Below, in pieces: positions 10,454 to 20,355 of a DNA stretch of 64,000 nt. Both the position numbers and the translations under genes were made by a program. The stretch comes from Gluconacetobacter azotocaptans (GTDB lineage Bacteria; Pseudomonadota; Alphaproteobacteria; Acetobacterales; Acetobacteraceae). The DNA lies in NCBI RefSeq assembly GCF_014174355.1, contig NZ_JABEQF010000013.1:28897-92896 (forward strand), read 5' to 3'. The notes below the pieces were generated by a model that saw only the letters and a program-made list of their open reading frames with translations, ran no database searches and was not told where the DNA came from. Positions within the stretch are counted from its first letter, which is position 1. Each line of letters starts with the position of its first letter.

Positions 10454-11899
10454 TTACACTTCGCCCCGTGTGCCCCGCCCCAGCAGGGCCGCCCGTTCGC
10501 GCGCGGCCCCCAGATGCCGGTCGAACTGCTCGGCCACCGGCCAGGGGCCGGCGCGCATCCCGGCCTCGCCATGCAGCCAGACACCGGCACAGGCGGCCTG
10601 CCATGCCTCCATGCCCGCCGCCAGCATCGTGGCGATCACCCCCGTCAGCGTATCCCCCGATCCGGCCGTGGCCAGGGCGGTGGAGGCATGCCGGTTGATC
10701 GCGGCCCGCCCGTCGGGGGCGGCGATCACCGTATCCGGGCCTTTCAGCACCACCACGCCGTCGATCCGCGCGGCGGCGGCACGCGCGGCGGCCAGCCGGT
10801 CGGCGCCGGGCGCGCCGAAGACCCGGGCGAATTCGCCCGCATGCGGGGTAATGACCGCAGCCCCGCGCAGCAGCTCGGGCCGGCCCGCCGCCATCAGGAA
10901 CGCCCCGGCATCGACCAGCACCCTCCGCCCCGCCCCCAGCAGCAGCGGCAGCGCATGCCCGACCTCGTCCACGGTCAGGCCGGGGCCGCAGACCCAGACC
11001 GCGCGCCGCTGGTCCGAAAGCAGATCCTCCAGCGCCTGGCCATCGACCACCAGGCCGGGGTCGCCCAGCCGGTAAAGATCGGCGACCTCCCCTGCCGCCA
11101 GGCGCACCAGCCCGGCCCCGGCCGCCCGGGCGCCGGCCGCCGCCAGCCGGGCAGCCCCCGGCATCGATGCCCCACCGCAGATACTGACGACCCCGCGCGT
11201 ATATTTATGACTGTCGACCGGATCCTGGGGCACCTGCCACAGGCCCGGCTCGTTCTGCCAGGTGCGTACCGCTACCGCATCCCACACCGAGTCCGGCATG
11301 CCGATATCGGCCACCACCAGGCGCCCCAGCATGTCGCGCCCCGGCAACAGCAGATGTCCCGGCTTGGCGCGGACGAACGTCACCGTCATCTCGGCATGGG
11401 GGGCATAGCCGCGCACCGCACCGGTCGCGCCGTCGATGCCGCTGGGCATGTCCACCGCGACGATGCGCCGCGCCGCCGCCAGCACCCGCGCCAGATCGTC
11501 GTCGATATCGCGGCTCAGCCCCGCGCCGAACACGGCGTCGATGACCAGATCGGCCCGCGCGGCCTCCGCCGCCCCGAAGGGCACGACCGGTCCTCGCCAC
11601 AGCGACGCTGCGTGGGCGGCGTCCCCATCCGGGCGCGGGGGCGCCAGGGCAGCAACGGCGACGGGCCACCCGGCCTCGGCCAGGCGGCGCGCGGCCACGT
11701 AGCCATCCCCTCCGTTATTGCCCGGCCCGCACAGCACCAGCACCCGGCACGGCGCGACATGCCGCCGCACGGCGCGCGCGACGGCGCGGCCGGCGTGCTC
11801 CATCAGGTCGCGCACCGGCACCACGCGGCTGGCGGCGGCGTCGATCAGCGCCATCTGTGCCGGATCGGGCAGAAGAAAGGACGTGCTGGCCCGGTTCAT
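10454..11899 (-). CDS. nnr: Bifunctional NAD(P)H-hydrate epimerase / ADP-dependent dehydratase
   Basis: This two-domain metabolite-repair enzyme restores hydrated NADH and NADPH (NAD(P)HX). The N-terminal half (about 1-215) is the YjeF_N epimerase with GPGNNGGDGY at 58-67, DAVFGAGL and VDMPSGIDGATG. The C-terminal half (about 225-481) is the ribokinase-like dehydratase with KYTRGVVSICGG, ITPHAGEF and the ADP-site motif TAGSGDTLTG. The 481-residue length fits the fused form. The gene is transcribed away from the CopD-like gene, with 165 bases between their starts, and its 3' end faces tRNA-Leu. Confidence 0.93.
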   Translation of the reverse strand: MNRASTSFLLPDPAQMALIDAAASRVVPVRDLMEHAGRAVARAVRRHVAPCRVLVLCGPGNNGGDGYVAARRLAEAGWPVAVAALAPPRPDGDAAHAASLWRGPVVPFGAAEAARADLVIDAVFGAGLSRDIDDDLARVLAAARRIVAVDMPSGIDGATGAVRGYAPHAEMTVTFVRAKPGHLLLPGRDMLGRLVVADIGMPDSVWDAVAVRTWQNEPGLWQVPQDPVDSHKYTRGVVSICGGASMPGAARLAAAGARAAGAGLVRLAAGEVADLYRLGDPGLVVDGQALEDLLSDQRRAVWVCGPGLTVDEVGHALPLLLGAGRRVLVDAGAFLMAAGRPELLRGAAVITPHAGEFARVFGAPGADRLAAARAAAARIDGVVVLKGPDTVIAAPDGRAAINRHASTALATAGSGDTLTGVIATMLAAGMEAWQAACAGVWLHGEAGMRAGPWPVAEQFDRHLGAARERAALLGRGTRGEV

Positions 11900-12064
11900 G
11901 GGTATTCAGCCTCCACTTGCCGTTCATGCTCGTGCGAGCGTGCACTTATGCTTTGTCCGAACTTGGTATCCCTTGCGTGCCAGTCCGGAATTGGCGATCA
12001 AGCATACCATCGGCGCGCACGGCACGTCACGCGGGCCGCCTTATCCATTCCCAGCGGAGCAGAT

Positions 12065-12517
12065 ATGTCCCACTCCATTCTCTGGAGCCTCGTGCTCGCG
12101 ATTCATCTGACCGGCATGACCGCCTGGGTGGGCGGCATGGTATATGCCGTCTTCGTCCTGCGCCCCAGCCTGAGCCTGCTGGACGCGACGCAGCGGGCGT
12201 CGGTGCATCTGCAGACGCTGGGACGCTTCTTTCGCATCGTCTGGCATACCATGCCGATGGTGCTGGTCACCGGGTGGCTGATGATCCTGCATGAGGGCGG
12301 ATTCGCCGTGGTGTCGTGGCAGGTGAACACGATGCAGCTTCTGGGCCTGGCGATGGCCGGCCTGTTCGCCCGGATCTATTTCGGCCCGTACCAGAAGGCC
12401 CGCCGCGCCATCCGCCCCCAGCCCGCGACGTTCGATTCCATCCGTTCGCTGGTGCTGGCCAATATCGGCCTGGGCGTGCTGACCATCCTGGCCGCCGCCA
12501 TGGCGCGCGGGCTGTAA
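12065..12517 (+). CDS. CopD-like small integral membrane protein
   Basis: The protein has 150 residues and four hydrophobic segments. The first contains HLTGMTAWVGGMVYAVFVLRP, which resembles the CopD-type membrane domain, where a His on a helix often binds haem or copper. Another His lies in FRIVWHTMPMVLVTGWLMILHEGG. The start ATG at 12065 has AGCGGAGC upstream. The reading frame extends far upstream without a stop, but that part is the shadow of the nnr gene. It is followed by a cluster of GC-rich hairpins. Its function is not established; a membrane haem protein or copper-related role is only a family-level guess. Confidence 0.7.
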   Translation: MSHSILWSLVLAIHLTGMTAWVGGMVYAVFVLRPSLSLLDATQRASVHLQTLGRFFRIVWHTMPMVLVTGWLMILHEGGFAVVSWQVNTMQLLGLAMAGLFARIYFGPYQKARRAIRPQPATFDSIRSLVLANIGLGVLTILAAAMARGL

Positions 12518-12542
12518 GAAAATCGGGCCTTGCCCGAACCAA

Positions 12543-12632
12543 CCAGGGCCTGAGGCCCTGGACCCCGGTCAGGAATGAAACGACTGGGTTTCCAAAGGGC
12601 TAGGCCCTTTGGCGGGTTTCTGGGCAGCGCCC
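12543..12632. repeat. Cluster of three short GC-rich hairpins
   Basis: Three inverted repeats occur within 90 bases. CCAGGGCC-TGA-GGCCCTGG (12543-12561) has a perfect 8-bp stem. CCAAAGGGC-TAG-GCCCTTTGG (12592-12612) has a perfect 9-bp stem. GGGC-AGC-GCCC (12622-12632) has a 4-bp stem. All have 3-base loops. They lie between the convergent CopD-like and GH15 genes, so they could serve as a two-way terminator, but the structure looks like an interspersed repeat family; a related hairpin is at 17735-17754. Confidence 0.65.
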
Positions 12633-12655
12633 TGAGGCGGACGAAAGACTCAATT

Positions 12656-14488
12656 TTACAGCACCGGAAGCGGCGGCGCCCCGGTCGGCGTGATCCGCCC
12701 GGCGGACAGGATCGCGGCGGTATTGACCAGCGACAGGTGCGAAAACGCCTGCGGGAAATTACCGACCTGCCGCCCCGCCTTCGCGTCATATTCCTCGGCC
12801 AGCAGGCCCAGGTCGCTGCGCAGGGCCAGCAGCCGCTTGAACAGCGCGTGCGCCTCCTCCATCCGGCCCTGTGCCACATAGGCGTTCACCAGCCAGAACG
12901 AGCAGGCGATGAACGCGCCCTCGTCCCCCAGCACACCCTCGACCTCGGGGTCGGGAATATAGCGGCGAACGAAGCCGTTCTCGTCCAGCAATTCACGCTC
13001 GATCGCGGCGATGGTGCCGATGACACGCGGGTCCTCGGGCGGCAGGAAGCCGACGATGGGGATCAGCAGCAGGCCGGCATCCAGGCCGGTGGCGCCGAAA
13101 TACTGGACGAAACAGTTCTTGTCCCGGTTGAAGCCGTCGCGGCAGACCGTGTCGTGAATTTCGGCGCGGATGGCCTTCCATTCGTCCAGCGGCGCCTCCA
13201 GCCCATATTTCTCGACATCGCGGATCGCGCGGTCGAACGCGACCCAGCACGAGATCTTGGACACCGTGAACTGACGCCGGCCGCCCCGGACCTCCCACAT
13301 GCCTTCGTCGGGTTCCTTCCAGATGGTCGCCAGATGCTGCAGCAGCCCGACTTCCAGCCGCCAGCCGTCGGTGATGGCGCACAGCCGCGTCTGGCGCGCC
13401 AGATGCAGGGCGGAGATCGCCTCGCCGTAGACGTCGAGCTGCAGCTGGCCCGCCGCCGCGTTGCCGATCCGCACGGGGGTCGATCCCGCATAGCCCGGCA
13501 GCCAGCCGGCCTCCCATTCATTCAACAGCCGTTCGCCGCCGATTCCGTACATGATCTGCACCTGGTCGGGACTGCCGGCCACCGCCGCCTGAAGCCAGTT
13601 GCGCCATTGTACGGCTTCCTCGAAATACCCGCCGGCCATGATCGCAATCAGCGTCAGCGACGCGTCGCGCAGCCAGCAATAGCGATAATCCCAGTTCCGG
13701 CTGCCGCCCAGTTCCTCGGGCAACGAGGTCGTGGGCGCCGCGACGATGCCGCCCGTCGGCTGGTAGATCAGCGCCTTCAGCGTCAGAAGCGACCGCCGCA
13801 CCGCCGGCGCATGGTCCCCGTGATAGGTGCAGCGCGCGATCCAGTCCGCCCAGAACTGCTCGGTCCGGCGCAGGGCCTGCAGCGCGTCGATCGGATCGGG
13901 CACCGGATCATGCGAATCCAGATGCATCATGACGAACGGCACCGTGTCGCCTTCCGACACGATGAAGCGCGACACGGTATGCCGGTCCTCGCCGTGCAGG
14001 GCCACGGGGCAGCGCAGGATGCAGCGCGACGGGCCGGCGATGGCGTTGATGCCCATATTATCCGGCAGGCGCGTGACCCAGGGCACCGACAGGCCGTAAT
14101 CGAAGCGCATGACCAGCCAGTTCAGTACCGGCACCGCACCGCGCCGCCCCTCCACGATGCGGATCAGGGTCGGGGTCTCGGTCCCCATCGCCATGAAATC
14201 CATGATGGCAATCACGCCGCTGGCGGTCTCGAACACCGTTTCCAGCACCATCCCGTTCTGCCGATAGGACCGCGAGACCACCAGCGGCGCACCGCCCCGC
14301 TCCTCGTCCGGGGCCAGCAGCCAGTGACCGTTTTCCCCATCGCCCAGCAGGGCGGCGAAACAGGCGGGGCTGTCGAAGCGCGGCCAGCACAGCCAGTCGA
14401 TCGACCCGTTCCGCCCCACCAGTGCACAGCTTCGGCCATCGCCGATCAGCCCATAATCTTCAATCTTCAACGGATCGACAGTGACCAC
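12656..14488 (-). CDS. Glycoside hydrolase family 15 protein (glucoamylase/trehalase-like)
   Basis: The protein has about 610 residues. An N-terminal beta domain starts with IEDYGLIGDGRSCALVGRNGSIDWLCWPRFDSPACFAALLG. The (alpha/alpha)6 barrel carries the hallmark RNWDYRYCWLRDA at about 264-276, and a later segment is GVLGDEGAFIACSFWLVNAY. Family members act as glucoamylases, glucodextranases or acid trehalases. No signal peptide is visible, so a cytoplasmic role in glycogen or trehalose turnover is the simplest inference. I place the start at a GTG (14486-14488) preceded by GGGGG; a GTG at 14545 in the same frame is possible. It diverges from the DEAD-box helicase gene across a 243-base gap. 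Confidence 0.88.
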   Translation of the reverse strand: MVTVDPLKIEDYGLIGDGRSCALVGRNGSIDWLCWPRFDSPACFAALLGDGENGHWLLAPDEERGGAPLVVSRSYRQNGMVLETVFETASGVIAIMDFMAMGTETPTLIRIVEGRRGAVPVLNWLVMRFDYGLSVPWVTRLPDNMGINAIAGPSRCILRCPVALHGEDRHTVSRFIVSEGDTVPFVMMHLDSHDPVPDPIDALQALRRTEQFWADWIARCTYHGDHAPAVRRSLLTLKALIYQPTGGIVAAPTTSLPEELGGSRNWDYRYCWLRDASLTLIAIMAGGYFEEAVQWRNWLQAAVAGSPDQVQIMYGIGGERLLNEWEAGWLPGYAGSTPVRIGNAAAGQLQLDVYGEAISALHLARQTRLCAITDGWRLEVGLLQHLATIWKEPDEGMWEVRGGRRQFTVSKISCWVAFDRAIRDVEKYGLEAPLDEWKAIRAEIHDTVCRDGFNRDKNCFVQYFGATGLDAGLLLIPIVGFLPPEDPRVIGTIAAIERELLDENGFVRRYIPDPEVEGVLGDEGAFIACSFWLVNAYVAQGRMEEAHALFKRLLALRSDLGLLAEEYDAKAGRQVGNFPQAFSHLSLVNTAAILSAGRITPTGAPPLPVL

Positions 14489-14637
14489 GATACCCCCACA
14501 CGGTACGACGCCAGCGGCCCAGGCGACCGCACATGGGACGAACACCCTAGATCAACGCTCCACGCTTGATTTTCGTTCCAATTCTCGATAGGGACGAACA
14601 CGCGGAACCGGGGGATTCGCCTTCATTTTCGCAAGGC

Positions 14638-14673
14638 CCTGCTTCGTCGCAGGAAAACAGGCAGAAATGCCTG
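14638..14673 (+). promoter_or_regulatory. Two tandem hairpins in the DEAD-box helicase leader
   Basis: CCTGC-TTCGTC-GCAGG (14638-14653) is followed 4 bases later by CAGGCA-GAAA-TGCCTG (14658-14673), the latter closed by a GAAA tetraloop. Both lie 60-95 bases before the TTG start of the helicase gene and could form in its 5' untranslated region. Whether they control expression is unknown. Confidence 0.4.
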
Positions 14674-14731
14674 ACGGACCGCATCGTGGCGGAACGAACG
14701 GGACCACACCACTGACACGTTCGAGAGAATT

Positions 14732-16384
<1,653 letters not shown>

Positions 16385-16438
16385 TCTCCTGCGCCGGGGT
16401 CGCGTCACCCCAGCGCGGCGCGATCTGACGGGCTGGGC

Positions 16439-17728
16439 GTGTACATCATGAAGTTCGAATCCGATATCGTATCCCTCGGCAGGGACGGGGATGGCGTTGC
16501 CCGCACCGACGACGGCGCGCGCCTGTTCGTTCCGGGCGCCCTGCCGGGCGAACGGATCGTGGCCGAGCCGCTGGACAATCGCACCGCGCGGCTGGTGGAC
16601 ATAATCCGCAGCAGCCCGGACCGCGTCGTTCCCCCCTGCCCGCTGTTCGGCATCTGCGGCGGCTGCGCGATCCAGCATCTGTCCCTGCCGGCCGTGCTGG
16701 ACTGGAAGAGCGGCCTGGTCGTCCACACGCTGGAACGGGCGGGCTTCGAGTCGGTCCCCAAGCCCAGGGCGGTCCAGGGCACGCCCGGCACCCGCCGGCG
16801 CATCGACCTTGCCCTGCGCCGCACCCATGATGGTATCCGCGTCGGCCTGCATGCGCGGCGTGGGGATGTGGTCGACCTGACGGACTGCCCGGTCCTGGAT
16901 CCGGTGCTGTTCGCGCTGATCGCGGCCCTGCGCCCGCTGATGCTGTCATTGGCCGCCTTCCGGCGCGAAGGCGACGCGCTGCTCAACCTGCTGGATTCGG
17001 GGCCGGACCTGCTGCTGGCGACGGATGCGCCCCTCGATGCCGCCGACCGCGCCAAGCTGGCGGCCTTCGCGCGGCAGCACGCCATTCCCCGCATCGCCTG
17101 GCGCCGCACCGGATCGACCGACACGCCGGAAACCGCAGCGCAGACCGCCACCATCCGGCATGATGTGTCGGGCGTGACGATCGCCCCGCCGCCAGGCGCC
17201 TTCCTCCAGCCGTCCCGCGAAGGCGAAGCCGCAATCGTCGCTGCCGTGCTGGACGGCCTACCCGGCCGCCTGAACCGCAAGGATGTGGCGATCGAACTCT
17301 ATGCGGGATGCGGCACCCTGTCTTTCGCCCTGGCCCGGCACGCCCGGGTTCTGGCGTATGAGGGCCAACCCGACGCGGTCGCCACCCTGAAACGCGCCAC
17401 CACCGGTACCCGCGTGACGGCGGAACAGCGCGACCTGAACCGCCAGCCGGTCATGGCGCGGCAGATCGCCGACGCCCGCGTTGTCGTTCTGGACCCGCCC
17501 TATGCGGGCGCCGGCGCGCAGATGGAACAGATCGTCGCCGGCCGGCCGGAGCGGATTATCTACGTCAGTTGCAATCCCCAGGCGCTGGGCCGCGATGCCG
17601 CCGACCTGCACGCGGCGGGCTACCGGCTGGACGCCGTGACCGTCATCGACCAGTTCCTGTGGTCAACCGAGGTCGAGGCCGTCTGCGTCTTCACAGCGCC
17701 CTCCGCGCCGCGGCGGCGCTCGCGATAG
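16439..17728 (+). CDS. RumA/TrmA-family 23S rRNA (uracil-5-)-methyltransferase
   Basis: The enzyme transfers a methyl group from SAM to C5 of a uridine, probably in 23S rRNA. It has 429 residues. A 4Fe-4S cluster is indicated by Cys67, Cys73, Cys76 (CPLFGICGGC) and Cys150 (TDCPV). The SAM motif is IELYAGCGTLSF, the catalytic DPPYAGAG follows, and the nucleophile is Cys378 in YVSCNPQALGRD. The N-terminal TRAM-like segment is short. The start may be the GTG at 16439 or the ATG at 16448. It is 54 bases downstream of the helicase gene on the same strand, a plausible RNA-processing pair. The exact target base cannot be read from sequence. Confidence 0.9.
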   Translation: MYIMKFESDIVSLGRDGDGVARTDDGARLFVPGALPGERIVAEPLDNRTARLVDIIRSSPDRVVPPCPLFGICGGCAIQHLSLPAVLDWKSGLVVHTLERAGFESVPKPRAVQGTPGTRRRIDLALRRTHDGIRVGLHARRGDVVDLTDCPVLDPVLFALIAALRPLMLSLAAFRREGDALLNLLDSGPDLLLATDAPLDAADRAKLAAFARQHAIPRIAWRRTGSTDTPETAAQTATIRHDVSGVTIAPPPGAFLQPSREGEAAIVAAVLDGLPGRLNRKDVAIELYAGCGTLSFALARHARVLAYEGQPDAVATLKRATTGTRVTAEQRDLNRQPVMARQIADARVVVLDPPYAGAGAQMEQIVAGRPERIIYVSCNPQALGRDAADLHAAGYRLDAVTVIDQFLWSTEVEAVCVFTAPSAPRRRSR

Positions 17729-17734
17729 GCGAAA

Positions 17735-17754
17735 GCAAGGGCCAAGGCCCTTGC
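17735..17754. terminator. Perfect hairpin between convergent genes
   Basis: GCAAGGGCC-AA-GGCCCTTGC is a perfect 9-bp inverted repeat located 7 bases after the methyltransferase stop codon and 25 bases before the sufA stop on the opposite strand. No T-run follows on either side. It shares the AAGGGC...GCCCTT core with the hairpin at 12592-12612, so it may be a solitary copy of the same repeat rather than a dedicated terminator. Confidence 0.5.
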
Positions 17755-17779
17755 CGGCTTCGCGCAGTGCCCGACCACG

Positions 17780-18160
17780 TCAGACGTGGAAGCTCTCGCC
17801 GCAGCCGCAGCGGCCCTTTTCGTTCGGATTGACGAAGGTGAATCCCGATTCCAGTTGCCGGACCTCGTAATCCATCGTCGTGCCGATCAGGAACAGGGTC
17901 GCCTTGCGATCCACCAGCAGCGTGACGCCCTTGTCGGTCACCACCTCGTCCCCCGGGCCGGCCGCCTCGACGAAGCTCATGTCATAGCCGTGGCCCGAGC
18001 ATCCCTTGGTCGAGACCGCGACGCGCAGCAACTGCCCGGCATGTGCCGTTTCGTACAGCGTACGCAGCCGGTCGGCCGCACGATCGGACAGGGACATCAG
18101 CGGCGGAAGGGCACGCATCGGGCGGGAAGACGCCGTGGCACCGGTCGAGGGATGGGTCAT
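17780..18160 (-). CDS. sufA: A-type Fe-S cluster carrier (SufA/HesB/IscA family)
   Basis: A small cytoplasmic protein of 126 residues that receives Fe-S clusters and passes them to target enzymes. The three conserved cluster cysteines are Cys54 (TKGCSGHGY), Cys118 and Cys120 (GRCGCGES). The start ATG (18158-18160) has CAGGAGAA upstream; a longer in-frame version would overlap sufT. It is the last gene of the SUF operon, 17 bases after sufT. The N-terminal 20 residues are Ser/Thr/Ala-rich and probably disordered. Confidence 0.93.
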   Translation of the reverse strand: MTHPSTGATASSRPMRALPPLMSLSDRAADRLRTLYETAHAGQLLRVAVSTKGCSGHGYDMSFVEAAGPGDEVVTDKGVTLLVDRKATLFLIGTTMDYEVRQLESGFTFVNPNEKGRCGCGESFHV

Positions 18161-18177
18161 GATGGCATTCTCCTGGC

Positions 18178-18660
18178 TCAAAACATGTTCAGCGTCAGGC
18201 GGGCATCGTCGCTCATGCGCGACATGTCCCAGGGCGGGTCCCACACGATCTCGACCTCGGCGCGGGTGACGCCGTCCACCTTCTGCACCGCCTCCTGTAC
18301 CTGCACGGGCAGTTCCTGCGCACTGGGGCAGTTGGGGGCGGTCAGCGTCATCTCGATATGCACGCCGCCGTCCTGATGCAGGTCGATCGCGTAGATCAGG
18401 CCCAGCTCATAGATATTCACCGGGATTTCCGGGTCGTAGACGCTGGCGATCGCCGCGATCACCGCATCCTCGTCCGCCGCATGGCCTGTCCCGGCCGACG
18501 CGGCCTCGGCGGGCTCGCCGCCGGGCGTCCAGCTTTCGACTGCTCCGGCGCCAGGGCCCCTTCCCTGGGGCTCGGCCGGGGGATCGAACGAAAAGCCCTC
18601 GGCCCCCTGCCTGGTATCGGGTCCGTCCATGTCGGCCGCCTCCTCGGGTTGCGCTTGCAT
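18178..18660 (-). CDS. sufT: SUF-associated protein SufT (DUF59/MIP18 family)
   Basis: DUF59 proteins help mature Fe-S proteins. The domain occupies about residues 64-160, with DPEIPVNIYELGLIY at 76-90 and the conserved Cys111 in TAPNCPSAQ. Before it lies a 60-residue low-complexity region rich in Pro, Gly, Glu and Ala that is unusual for a family of about 100-120 residues. The start ATG (18658-18660) follows GGTGAGGCG; a second ATG ten codons later (MDGPDTRQ) is possible. The gene is between sufU and sufA, which supports the assignment. Confidence 0.88.
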   Translation of the reverse strand: MQAQPEEAADMDGPDTRQGAEGFSFDPPAEPQGRGPGAGAVESWTPGGEPAEAASAGTGHAADEDAVIAAIASVYDPEIPVNIYELGLIYAIDLHQDGGVHIEMTLTAPNCPSAQELPVQVQEAVQKVDGVTRAEVEIVWDPPWDMSRMSDDARLTLNMF

Positions 18661-18667
18661 CAACGCC

Positions 18668-19096
18668 TCACCTGTCCTTCGATCCATCCAGGGCCTCCAC
18701 CAGCGCCGTCCACGGCAATGTCGCGCATCTGATCCGCGAGCGATGCTGGTGCAAGGGGGCGAACACCCCCAGCTCCCCGACCTGCTCCGCGCCTTCGCCC
18801 GTCCGCAGCATCTCGCCGAACTGGCGGGACAGCGCGCCGAGTTCCAAAGCACTCCGCCCCTCGGCCAGCCCGGCCATCATGTCCGCCGACGCGATGCAGA
18901 TGGCGCATCCCCGCGTCTCGTGCCGAACGGCGGTAACCGTGCCTCCCTTGGTCAGCGACAGGCCGACCCGCACCCGGTCGCCGCACATCGGGTTGGTCCC
19001 TTCGCCGGTATGGGTCGCGCCGTCCAGCGACCCGGCATGCGCGGGCGCACGCGCCCTGTCGATGACCTGCCTCTGATACAGCGTATCCTGTTCCAT
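18668..19096 (-). CDS. sufU: SufU-type sulfur acceptor / scaffold-like protein
   Basis: SufU takes persulfide sulfur from the cysteine desulfurase SufS and passes it to SufBCD. The protein has 142 residues. The metal/sulfur ligands Cys38 and Asp40 (PMCGDRV), Cys64 with Cys67 (GCAICIAS) and Cys124 (RCATLPW) match the zinc-dependent SufU pattern rather than the IscU scaffold. The start ATG (19094-19096) lies 7 bases after the sufS stop. No sufE gene is present in the cluster, so SufU likely takes that role here. Confidence 0.92.
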   Translation of the reverse strand: MEQDTLYQRQVIDRARAPAHAGSLDGATHTGEGTNPMCGDRVRVGLSLTKGGTVTAVRHETRGCAICIASADMMAGLAEGRSALELGALSRQFGEMLRTGEGAEQVGELGVFAPLHQHRSRIRCATLPWTALVEALDGSKDR

Positions 19097-19103
19097 CACC
19101 CGC

Positions 19104-20354
19104 TCACACGAACAAGGAGCGGATCTGCTCCAGTGTGGCGGCCAGGGTGTCGACCTCCTCGCGCGTGGTATACAGGCCGAAACTGGCCCGCGCGGTGGCG
19201 CTGACACCCAGGCGCCGCATCAACGGTTCCGCACAATGATGCCCCGCGCGGATGGCGATGCCGTTCCTGTCCAGCAGGGTCGCGATATCATGCGGATGCA
19301 CGTCGTCCATGGTGAACGAGATCACGCCCCCCCGATCGGCCGGCGCACCGATCACCCGCAGGCCCGGCACCTCGGCCAGACGCCGCAGGGCATGGTCGGT
19401 CAGCGCGGCCTCATGCGCGGCGATGGCGTCGAATCCGATCGATTCGATATAGGAGATCGCGGCCCCCAGGCCGATCGTCTCGATGATCGCGGGGGTCCCG
19501 GCCTCGAATTTGTGGGGCACGTTGGCCCAGGTCGATCCCTCGAACCGGACGGTGGAGATCATGTCCCCGCCGCCCAGGAACGGCGGCATGGCCTCCAGCA
19601 GTTCCCGCCGCCCCCACAGCACGCCGATGCCGGTGGGGCCGTACAGCTTGTGCCCGGTAAAGACGTAGAAATCGGCCCCGATCTCGCGCACGTCCACCCG
19701 GCGATGCACCACCATCTGGCTGCCGTCGAACAGCACCCGCGCACCGGCGGCATGGGCCATGTCCGCGATCCGGCGCGCCGGCGTCACGGTGCCCAGCACG
19801 TTGGACATGTGCGTGACCGCCACCAGCGCGACCTTGCCGTCGGACAGCAGCCGCTCCAGCGCCTCCAGCTCCAGTTCGCCCGCGTCGGTGATGGGCGCCA
19901 CACGCAGTTCGATGCCCGCGCGGTCGCGCAGCATCTGCCAGGGCACCAGATTGGCGTGGTGCTCCATTTCGGAAATCACCACCGCCTGCCCCGGCCGGAT
20001 CAGGCTGCCGAAGGAATGGGCGACCAGATTGATCGCCTCGGTGCTGTTCCGGGTAAAGACGATTTCCTCGCGCGAGGGGGCGCCGATCAGGCCCGCCACC
20101 TGGTCGCGCACGGCCTCGCACGCATCGGTCGTCCGCTCGCTCATCCAGTGCAGGCCGCGATGAACGTTGGCGTACTGGGTACGCATGGTCCGCGACATCG
20201 CGTCGATCACCTGAATGGGCTTCTGCGCCGACGCCGCGCTGTCCAGGAAGACCAGCGGCTTGCCGTGCACGGCCTCGTTCAGGATCGGGAAATCGGCGCG
20301 CAAATGGCGCAGCGCGTCGATCGGGTCGGCCAGGGCGGCGGGCGACAGATCCAT
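19104..20354 (-). CDS. sufS: Cysteine desulfurase SufS
   Basis: A PLP enzyme that removes sulfur from L-cysteine to give alanine and an enzyme-bound persulfide for Fe-S cluster assembly. The protein has 416 residues with the start used here (ATG at 20352-20354, GGAAGGACG upstream, one base after the sufD stop). The PLP-binding lysine is Lys236 in FTGHKLYGP, and the catalytic cysteine is Cys374 in AGHHCAEPLM. The N-terminus begins RADFPILNEAVHGKPLVFLDSAAS, standard for group II desulfurases. Complete. Confidence 0.96.
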   Translation of the reverse strand: MDLSPAALADPIDALRHLRADFPILNEAVHGKPLVFLDSAASAQKPIQVIDAMSRTMRTQYANVHRGLHWMSERTTDACEAVRDQVAGLIGAPSREEIVFTRNSTEAINLVAHSFGSLIRPGQAVVISEMEHHANLVPWQMLRDRAGIELRVAPITDAGELELEALERLLSDGKVALVAVTHMSNVLGTVTPARRIADMAHAAGARVLFDGSQMVVHRRVDVREIGADFYVFTGHKLYGPTGIGVLWGRRELLEAMPPFLGGGDMISTVRFEGSTWANVPHKFEAGTPAIIETIGLGAAISYIESIGFDAIAAHEAALTDHALRRLAEVPGLRVIGAPADRGGVISFTMDDVHPHDIATLLDRNGIAIRAGHHCAEPLMRRLGVSATARASFGLYTTREEVDTLAATLEQIRSLFV

Positions 20355-20355
20355 C

